This document shows, piece after piece, positions 58,415 through 64,000 of a stretch of DNA of 64,000 nt. The stretch lies in the IMG/VR virus record IMGVR_UViG_3300047444_000783, positions 1 through 64,000 of that record. One strand, 5' to 3'. Positions within the stretch are counted from its first letter, which is position 1. Each line of letters starts with the position of its first letter. Under the pieces are notes generated by a model. It was given only the letters and a program-made list of their open reading frames with translations. It ran no database searches and was not told the DNA's origin. Position numbers and translations under genes: made by a program. Origin of the DNA: a virus.

Positions 58415-59444
58415 TGCAGATCCTTTCTACTTCAGCGTCGGTTAACGCGCTGGAGAGCGGGAGGCATAGGCCGCGCTCGCTGATGGAACGCGCGGCCCGT
58501 CCAGCGAATCCTCTTGGCATTGGGAAGAACGGTCGGCACTCTATATTTTCGCGGTCACACGCATCGATCGCCGCATCCCTATTCGCAGGTATACCCGCAA
58601 ATAGCCAAGGTGCACACTCCTCGGTTGGTTCGATGCGCGGATACGTCCAGCGCCCGACTCCCGCATCTCGGTAGCGCTTCAAGATCTCACGGCGCCGCCT
58701 GAGCATCTTCGGCATTCGCTCCAACTGAGCGCACAGCACGGCAGCCTGGAGGTCCGTCATGCGCGCGTTCAGCCCATCCAGTACCGGCACGTAACTCTTA
58801 TCGGCGATCCCGTGGTTGACGATCAACCGCATGCGTGTGTACATCTCCTCGCTGTTGCAGAGGATTGCCCCTCCTTCGCCGGCGGTCACGATTTTATTCG
58901 CGTAGAATGAAACGACGGAAACGCTGCAATAGAAACTGCCGGGGTATCCGCTTCCGGCAGGTCGGCTTTCATAAGAACCGCCGAACGATTCCGCGGCGTC
59001 CTCAATCATCTCGCATCGTACGGACGATCGGAGGTCTAAGTCTGCGGCAACAACTTTCCCGTAGCAAGGCGCGACTACCGCATAGTCAAACGTGCAGCCT
59101 TTCGGCGTATAAGCCTGCCAAGTCGCCGGGTATGCGTCCTGGTGCCAAACATCGCCGCCGGTCAGCCGGATAGCGTTATGGACGGCCGCGAAGGTCATTG
59201 CGGGTGCCGCGACCAGGCGGTGCGGTTTGATGTTCGTATCCAGCAGGGCTACCATCAGCGCCATCGTCCCGCTCGAGCAGCAGATCGCGTACTTCCGCCC
59301 GGTGATTGCCTTCAGGCGCTCCTCCGCCTCGGCGACGAACTTCCCCTGCGTGATCCAGCCGGAGCGCATGACCTCGTTGACGTTCAGGCGCTCGGCGCGA
59401 CCGATGTCCGGGCGGGCGATCGGGATGCGCGACTTAGCCGCCAT
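58395..59444 (-). CDS. DegT/DnrJ-family PLP aminotransferase
   Basis: A 349-residue protein of the sugar-aminotransferase family. IPIARPDIGRAERLNVNEVM with SGWITQG is the start, ICCSSGTMALMVALL holds the PLP phosphate site, CEMIEDAAESFGGSYES gives the PLP aspartate, and SFYANKIVTAGEGGAI carries the Schiff-base Lys184. The family makes amino sugars (keto to amino) for surface polysaccharides. Phage copies may remodel host surface glycans or modify phage components. Confidence 0.88.
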   Translation of the reverse strand: MAAKSRIPIARPDIGRAERLNVNEVMRSGWITQGKFVAEAEERLKAITGRKYAICCSSGTMALMVALLDTNIKPHRLVAAPAMTFAAVHNAIRLTGGDVWHQDAYPATWQAYTPKGCTFDYAVVAPCYGKVVAADLDLRSSVRCEMIEDAAESFGGSYESRPAGSGYPGSFYCSVSVVSFYANKIVTAGEGGAILCNSEEMYTRMRLIVNHGIADKSYVPVLDGLNARMTDLQAAVLCAQLERMPKMLRRRREILKRYRDAGVGRWTYPRIEPTEECAPWLFAGIPANRDAAIDACDRENIECRPFFPMPRGFAGRAARSISERGLCLPLSSALTDAEVERICNVIREA

Positions 59445-59634
59445 ACGTCATCTCCGTGATATCTGGGTCACCTATCGGGATGATCTGGTTCTCGTCCGGG
59501 CAGATAAAGCCGCTGCTCGGCGGGTGGACGATAAACGCCCGTACGCCCCCACCTTCCTTCGGTTCCAGATTTATGCCGACATAGGACAGGCATTTCGTAC
59601 ATTGAAATTGCGGGATAACGTAGACGCTGATCAT
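59434..59634 (-). CDS. Hypothetical small protein, 66 aa
   Basis: ATG 59634 is chosen (ATGA overlap with the upstream stop); a longer frame to 59841 reads antisense-like. The product MISVYVIPQFQCTKCLSYVG has CTKC and a later FICPDE, so it may bind one metal with a CxxC. It lies between glycosyltransferase and aminotransferase genes, overlapping both. Confidence 0.6.
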   Translation of the reverse strand: MISVYVIPQFQCTKCLSYVGINLEPKEGGGVRAFIVHPPSSGFICPDENQIIPIGDPDITEMTYGG

Positions 59635-60665
59635 ACGCCAATCACCTTCTTCCACCGGTCTCTCAGGACGGACCAGGAATGATCCCGCTCGACGATGGCG
59701 CGGTTGGCCTCCGAGATCGTGCTCATATCGTTCTCGGCACACCAGCGGATCTTTTCCGCCAGATCGTCGATGTCGACCTTGTGCGCCAGACAGTGCGGAT
59801 TGACCGTTCCCGCATGCTGGTGTTCGGCGGCCTTCACGCATAGTTGATACCCGGGCGTCCAGAACTCGTTCATCGGCTCGGCATCCGTTGTGATGACCGG
59901 CAGACCGCTAGCCATCCCCTCGAGGCCGACAAGCGAGTGACCGTCGTAATGCGACGGATAGATCAGGACGTCTCCCTCGTCGTAGAGTTCGGCGCGCGTA
60001 TCGCGGGACCCGTAATCGATCTTGACGTTCGACGGCAGGTTCCCATCGAACTCCGGACAGATCCGGCTAAAGACTTCCTGGCAGCGAACAAGCAGCGTCG
60101 CGCCTGGGACGTCCGCCTTGATGAATCCGCGGATGGTCTCACGCGTCCCCTTGCGGCCGTTCATTCCGCCGGATCCTGCATTGTGAATGAAGATCTTTGC
60201 CGGTCCCGATCGCTGGATAAACGGGAACTCGTCCAGGTCGACCGGGTAGGGCAGGAAGATCTTGTTGTCTCGCGGTACCTCCTGGAACGCCTTATACGAT
60301 GGGCAGACATACAGGTCGACGTTCTGATAGGCCGGCAGGTTCGGATTGAACGACTCCCACATGACGATCAGAATCGTCCGCATTCCCAACTCTTTCGCCG
60401 TCTTGAACGTCCGATCGCCGAAACCGGTCTCGATCGAGACCAGCGTGTCGATCTTGTCCGTCGACTGCCAGGCCTCGAGGTCCTGGGGCGCGATCTCCCA
60501 CTGCTGCAGGTAGAACTCCTCGCCGTTTGCCCATTCGAGTGAGTACGGCCAGTCCGGACCGTCCGGGATCACGAGTTGACGGTTGATCCCCAGTTGCTGA
60601 CGGAGATCGTGGGCCATCGTGCCCAGCCCGCGCTTGGAAAGATATGAGACGATTCCGACTGTCAT
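59631..60665 (-). CDS. GT4-type glycosyltransferase
   Basis: A 344-residue protein of GT-B fold. N-terminal MTVGIVSYLSKRGLGTMAHD is the acceptor side. The C-terminal half has DVLIYPSHYDGHSLVGLEGM and ASGLPVITTDAEPMNEF, the E-x7-E/GLEGMASGLPVI signature of GT4 glycosyltransferases. It would use a nucleotide-sugar donor. It overlaps neighbours by ATGA on both sides. Confidence 0.85.
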   Translation of the reverse strand: MTVGIVSYLSKRGLGTMAHDLRQQLGINRQLVIPDGPDWPYSLEWANGEEFYLQQWEIAPQDLEAWQSTDKIDTLVSIETGFGDRTFKTAKELGMRTILIVMWESFNPNLPAYQNVDLYVCPSYKAFQEVPRDNKIFLPYPVDLDEFPFIQRSGPAKIFIHNAGSGGMNGRKGTRETIRGFIKADVPGATLLVRCQEVFSRICPEFDGNLPSNVKIDYGSRDTRAELYDEGDVLIYPSHYDGHSLVGLEGMASGLPVITTDAEPMNEFWTPGYQLCVKAAEHQHAGTVNPHCLAHKVDIDDLAEKIRWCAENDMSTISEANRAIVERDHSWSVLRDRWKKVIGV

Positions 60666-60877
60666 ACGCGCTCAGGCCACGACCACTGGCAAGGCCCGGT
60701 TCCGAAAACAGCCCAGTCCTGGTGCTGACCTTTAGGTCCAAATACGAAAAGCTGAACCTTGCCTTCTACGGTAGGGTCCAACTCTCTGATGATTGCCGGC
60801 GACGTCGTTGGCGCGTACTTACCGTCCGCGCTGCCGGGGTGATGATAGATCACGATTCGTCCTACGCTTGGTTTCAT
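60662..60877 (-). CDS. Hypothetical protein, 71 aa
   Basis: Starts MKPSVGRIVIYHHPGSADGK behind GGAGGACCG. It is a beta-rich protein with later EGKVQLFVFGPKGQHQD. A small phage family with the opening MKP-x-G-R-I-V-Y resembles it (proteins with VGRIVHYY start), whose function is unknown. It lies right after an intrinsic terminator, so it is the first gene of its transcript. Confidence 0.65.
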   Translation of the reverse strand: MKPSVGRIVIYHHPGSADGKYAPTTSPAIIRELDPTVEGKVQLFVFGPKGQHQDWAVFGTGPCQWSWPERV

Positions 60878-60885
60878 CGGTCCTC

Positions 60886-60915
60886 CGAAAAATAAGGCCG
60901 ACCGCCGGCCGGCCT
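60886..60915 (-). terminator. Minus-strand intrinsic terminator
   Basis: On the minus strand, AGGCCG and CGGCCT pair (60895-60915) and are followed by TTATTTTT. It ends the transcript coming from the 60977-63993 genes, 60 bases after the DUF5131 stop. The stem is 6 bp, so efficiency may be moderate. Confidence 0.65.
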
Positions 60916-60976
60916 AGAATAAGCGTCATAAACAGTACGGAAACCGGCCGCACTCCGGACCGCCTGACTCTAACGT

Positions 60977-61903
60977 TCAGGCTGGAAATTGTTGCACCTG
61001 CAAATCGGCTGGCCACTCGGACGGATCGCCGCCATTCTTATCTTCAAGCGAGACCAGCCGGTAGCAATTCGGTGCGAATTCCATGGGCCGGGACCCTAGT
61101 TGTTTAACAAATACCGGGACGCCGGCCGCACGACACTGACGGACGATCGAGCGCGCCCACCCGATATCAAATACCCGTGCGCCTGGACCACTCTCGCCGC
61201 CGACGATCACCCATCCGATCGCATTGTCGCTCTTGTCGGAGACCATGCAGCTAGTGTCCTCCGAGCACCATTCGCCGCGTAGCGCGTCCATCGAATGGCC
61301 CATGATCTCGAAGTTCGTGAAATCGACCGGGCCGAGCGCCGGTTCGTAACTGACGAATCGGACGGCCGCAGGCGTCTGTATCAGACTCGGGATACGCTCG
61401 TTCGCCGTCTTCTGGTCTTCGACGGACGTTCCCAACCAGACGTTCGGCAGATCCGCGCCATAGCCTTCACGCAGTGTGAGGCCGTCGAGCATCCATTCCT
61501 GCAGGATCGCCGCCATTCGCTGTGGCCGTTTCGTCAACACCTGAAACGTATGCCAGTGGGCGCGCGCCATCACGGAAAAGACCGCGCGGATGAAATCCTC
61601 CGGCACGTCCTTATGAAACAGATCCGACTGGCTGTTGACGAAGATGCGCCGCGGCTTCTTCCAATGCAGCGGGATCTCCAGTCGATCCTCGAGGGTCCGG
61701 ACGGCGCCCGTCCAGTTCAGCCGTCCGTTCAGGCTATAGACTAATCCGGAGTACGCACGGTTGACCTTCTCGTTCGGATTGTGGCCCATCCGCCAGCCGT
61801 CGCGGATCGCGTAGCAGTTATCGCAACCGGCGCTCACCTTCTGACAGCCGACGACCGGGTTCCAAGTCGCTGAAGTCCATGAAATATTGGAATGCTCAGA
61901 CAT
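60977..61903 (-). CDS. DUF5131 (phage Gp37/Gp68) protein
   Basis: A 308-residue protein. SATWNPVVGCQKVSAGCDNC has Cys20, Cys27 and Cys30, a C-x6-C-x2-C iron-sulfur-like cluster. FQVLTKRPQR, NVWLGTSVEDQKTANERIPS and WVIVGGESGPGAR are signature parts of the DUF5131/Gp37-Gp68 family, which resembles radical SAM enzymes. Found widely in phages; substrate unknown. It may modify a nucleobase or tRNA. Confidence 0.9.
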   Translation of the reverse strand: MSEHSNISWTSATWNPVVGCQKVSAGCDNCYAIRDGWRMGHNPNEKVNRAYSGLVYSLNGRLNWTGAVRTLEDRLEIPLHWKKPRRIFVNSQSDLFHKDVPEDFIRAVFSVMARAHWHTFQVLTKRPQRMAAILQEWMLDGLTLREGYGADLPNVWLGTSVEDQKTANERIPSLIQTPAAVRFVSYEPALGPVDFTNFEIMGHSMDALRGEWCSEDTSCMVSDKSDNAIGWVIVGGESGPGARVFDIGWARSIVRQCRAAGVPVFVKQLGSRPMEFAPNCYRLVSLEDKNGGDPSEWPADLQVQQFPA

Positions 61904-62311
61904 TTATCTTAAGAACTCCTCCTCAACTTCATCGCCTTCATTCGTCACGGTCTCCGGGAGTTGGTACCCATCCGGCAGGCTGAGCAGCATCAGCGGCCGA
62001 GCATACATCCCCTCGACGGCGGCTTTCATCGCCTCTTCGGTGCACGGGTGGAGGCGGAAGACCGCGCCAGGGCCAACGTACTCGGAGCGCGCTTCCGTTT
62101 TCGGTCGGCGCACCTTCGAACCTTTCGGCCGCCAAACATGGTCCACATACTGTGGTTCCGGTAATTCGTATTCGCGCTCCGGAAGTTCCGGCGTATCGAC
62201 TCGGAACAGGCAGGCGGTGCCGAACGTCTCCGTCGTCACGTAGCCGGCCGCTTTCGAATGTCCATAAATCTCCACGATCGCGAAGCCTTTAAAACTCGAC
62301 TGTTCGTCCAT
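61904..62311 (-). CDS. Hypothetical protein, 135 aa
   Basis: ATG 62311 is chosen with AGGAGGACCG as ribosome binding site. The product reads MDEQSSFKGFAIVEIYGHSK, then AAGYVTTETFGTACLFRVDT and PEREYELPEP. This beta-rich start is typical of a small phage/bacterial family (with an E-x(3)-AGxxTEETFGTASFFRVDVP pattern); the function is unknown. The C-terminal part is acidic. Confidence 0.7.
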   Translation of the reverse strand: MDEQSSFKGFAIVEIYGHSKAAGYVTTETFGTACLFRVDTPELPEREYELPEPQYVDHVWRPKGSKVRRPKTEARSEYVGPGAVFRLHPCTEEAMKAAVEGMYARPLMLLSLPDGYQLPETVTNEGDEVEEEFLR

Positions 62312-62319
62312 CGGTCCTC

Positions 62320-62754
62320 CTAGTAAGTCTCCACCCATTTCAACTCTCGCTGCATGTATTCAGGCCTGTCCGGTACCGGTTCGAACTCCAGATCGAGCGC
62401 GATCGCCTTCGCCGCATCGTTATCCACCTGAATGACGATTAGCCGGTACCGGTTACGGATTGCCAGATCGACGGCGAAGCGACTCATGAATCGTCCGATG
62501 CCGAGGCCGCGACGGTCGGGCTTCACGCAGACGTAGGCGGTGACACAGTTCTTATCGATCTCGATCAGCGTGCCGTATGCAATGGCGCCCTGATCGATCC
62601 GGGCCACCCATTCGCTTATGTGCTCCAACCACCAAGAGTCAGTCTCGCCAATCGAGGCCATGATCTCTCTACGTTCTATCGTCTCCAGTAGCCGGTCGGT
62701 CACAACCACCAGATCGTTCTCGATCTGCATGGTCCCCAACTGTCGGCCGGTCAT
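62320..62754 (-). CDS. GNAT acetyltransferase
   Basis: ATG 62754 is chosen as it overlaps the upstream stop (ATGA). A 144-residue protein with AYVCVKPDRRGLGIGRFMSR as the acetyl-CoA-binding motif A (Q/R-x-x-G-x-G/A) and a last part LIVIQVDNDAAKAIALDLEF as motif B. Typical GNAT. It may acetylate an amino sugar produced by the DegT enzyme, but that is only context. Confidence 0.78.
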   Translation of the reverse strand: MTGRQLGTMQIENDLVVVTDRLLETIERREIMASIGETDSWWLEHISEWVARIDQGAIAYGTLIEIDKNCVTAYVCVKPDRRGLGIGRFMSRFAVDLAIRNRYRLIVIQVDNDAAKAIALDLEFEPVPDRPEYMQRELKWVETY

Positions 62755-63260
62755 GCGGGCCTCCTCGCAATGATGATTGCGCACACGTGTAGCCGCCGCT
62801 TCTCCAGGATCTCGAGGCCGAGGAGTTCCAGTACGTATGCCAGTTCGTCCATGTCGAATACCTGATAATGATGGTCCAAGGTGTTTGTTGATTCGCCGAA
62901 GAGTACACGGTTTAACGTTCGGAAGTCGATATCGCGGGCGCAGTAGCGGTCGATAATCGCGTGGATATCCGGCACCTGGATCCGGATTCGCCCGCCAGGC
63001 GCAAGGTATTTAATCCACAGCTTAAGCGCGTCATGCCATCGAGTCAGGGCGCTCTCCCGATACGGAACGTGCTCCAGAATGTCGTTCGCTTCAATCTCAT
63101 CGACGGTCCCGAACTCGACGCCCGGGAATGGGAACTCAACACTCCCGACGATATCAGGATGGACGTCCGCGTCGTAATCAACGTTAATCCAGCGGATGGA
63201 TGCGGTTGTCGGCCGGACGTCCCGCCCGCAGCCAAGATTGAGGCCAAGTTTTTGACTCAT
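62751..63260 (-). CDS. Class I SAM methyltransferase, 169 aa
   Basis: Starts MSQKLGLNLGCGRDVRPTTA; LNLGCGRD is motif I. VDEIEANDILEHVPYRESAL and APGGRIRIQVPD are later methyltransferase motifs. This is a small phage/sugar-cluster methyltransferase (NxGCGxxxxxGxxNVD type). The acceptor could be a sugar. Overlaps neighbouring genes by four bases. Confidence 0.8.
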   Translation of the reverse strand: MSQKLGLNLGCGRDVRPTTASIRWINVDYDADVHPDIVGSVEFPFPGVEFGTVDEIEANDILEHVPYRESALTRWHDALKLWIKYLAPGGRIRIQVPDIHAIIDRYCARDIDFRTLNRVLFGESTNTLDHHYQVFDMDELAYVLELLGLEILEKRRLHVCAIIIARRPA

Positions 63261-63463
63261 CGGGATTGCCTTCCGTATTTAAACGCCGGCGGCCCGGTCG
63301 CGATCGTTCGCCCGGAGTCCGTGTTGCCGAGGTCCGCTTCTCGCGGCTTCTTCTTGCGCCCACGCGTTTCAGGCTTGCCTTTTTCTTTGCGGTCCAGAAT
63401 TCTGGAGAACGCGCCTTCAAAGCCGACGCTACGCTTCATGCTTAAACCAACCTTACGTTTCAT
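63257..63463 (-). CDS. Small basic protein, 68 aa
   Basis: MKRKVGLSMKRSVGFEGAFS, then KGKPETRGRKKKPREADLGN: a very basic, probably unfolded peptide rich in Lys, Arg and Gly. No domain. It overlaps both neighbouring methyltransferase genes by ATGA. It may bind nucleic acid. Confidence 0.55.
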   Translation of the reverse strand: MKRKVGLSMKRSVGFEGAFSRILDRKEKGKPETRGRKKKPREADLGNTDSGRTIATGPPAFKYGRQSR

Positions 63464-63993
63464 ACGTTTTTCAACTTCCAGTCAATGCGCGCGAAATCTT
63501 CCTCGAGGAAGAGAATGCGTCCGCCCGGGCGGAGCACGCGCTTCAACTCCGCCTCCACCTTATTTAAGATCGCGGCAAACGAGGACAGGCAGGCGATCGC
63601 GACCACGAGGTCAAACGCCCCATCTTGGAACGGCAGCGATGTGGCATGCGCTACCAGGAATTCGAGGTCGGGTAGCGATTCACGCGCCTTATCCACCAAC
63701 TCTGGTATAAAGTCGGTACCGATGTAGCTTTTCGCAAGACGTGAAATCGGCCAACTCATTCGCCCCCATCCGCAGCCAACCTCAAGCACGTCCTTATCCC
63801 GCGCGTGCTCCTGCAGGATCGACATATGCTCTGCCGTGAATTCGTTGATCCGCGCCTGCGGGGTCGTCAGGAACGTCGACGCGTGAGCGCCGTGCTGCTT
63901 CACCCGCGTAGACCAGAACTCGAATGTCGATCTGGCCTCCAGGCCGGAGGCCTCGGTCCAGACGGATGGCGGCAAACCTTCCTCGCCGTACAT
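63460..63993 (-). CDS. Class I SAM methyltransferase, 177 aa
   Basis: A methyltransferase with DVLEVGCGWGRMSWPISRLA (motif I), YIGTDFIPELVDKARESLPD (motif II), and FDLVVAIACLSSFAAILNKV with LRPGGRILFLE. The N-terminal 40 residues are helical. Target unknown; sugar or small molecule by context. Starts at ATG 63993, seven bases from the window end, so promoter and upstream genes cannot be seen. Confidence 0.82.
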   Translation of the reverse strand: MYGEEGLPPSVWTEASGLEARSTFEFWSTRVKQHGAHASTFLTTPQARINEFTAEHMSILQEHARDKDVLEVGCGWGRMSWPISRLAKSYIGTDFIPELVDKARESLPDLEFLVAHATSLPFQDGAFDLVVAIACLSSFAAILNKVEAELKRVLRPGGRILFLEEDFARIDWKLKNV

Positions 63994-64000
63994 GATCGGA

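Noticed and set aside
1-64000. CRISPR array, insertion sequence or long direct repeats
   Set aside because: No regularly spaced repeats, transposase genes or terminal inverted repeats were seen by eye; an alignment-based self-comparison was not possible.

Overview
This window is part of a tailed double-stranded DNA phage genome. The structural genes (P22/T7-type nozzle, adaptor-like proteins, internal virion proteins, beta-helix tailspikes) point to a podovirus. Sec-type signal peptides, a DsbA-like thioredoxin and tailspikes suggest a Gram-negative host. That host call is inference; no gene identifies it. No terminase, portal, major capsid or DNA polymerase gene is recognisable, so the genome continues outside the window.

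Layout. (1) 1-8,930, plus strand: about 24 small, tightly coupled genes, most unrecognised, followed by a serine recombinase, a secreted zincin-like protein and an intrinsic terminator at 8,963-8,995. Seven gene junctions here carry copies of one structured RNA (1309, 1846, 2417, 3384, 4012, 5114, 6061). Each copy has two covarying hairpins plus a loop-to-linker pseudoknot that covaries in all seven. The order of parts matches a circularly permuted twister self-cleaving ribozyme. (2) 9,006-26,000, minus strand: DNA metabolism genes, including primase-helicase (TOPRIM + VirE), SF2 helicase, C5 cytosine methyltransferase, RuvC-like resolvase, SbcC/Rad50-like ATPase, PD-(D/E)XK Fe-S nuclease, DEDD exonuclease and an RDF-like protein. 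Mixed in are a glycosyltransferase, a DsbA-like protein next to a secreted cysteine-rich peptide, and five tiny mostly membrane proteins. (3) 26,000-27,700: KTSC protein, 3TM-holin-like protein and GH108-type endolysin. (4) 27,685-57,230: virion genes, namely a 4,179-residue polyvalent protein (degenerate histidine phosphatase, N6-methylase and SF2 helicase, as in DarB-type antirestriction proteins), internal virion proteins, three tailspikes sharing one N-terminal anchor, a nozzle protein and three adaptor-like proteins. One gene, at 43,030, runs on the plus strand. (5) 57,280-63,993: sugar and surface-modification genes (two glycosyltransferases, DegT aminotransferase, two methyltransferases, GNAT) with a DUF5131 protein.

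How it may work together (inference). The plus-strand unit would be one long early message that cuts itself at seven ribozymes into short mRNAs. Each new 5' end can refold into a hairpin placed directly before a Shine-Dalgarno sequence. The minus strand supplies replication and repair, then lysis and virion parts, with a giant injected protein as probable defence against host restriction.
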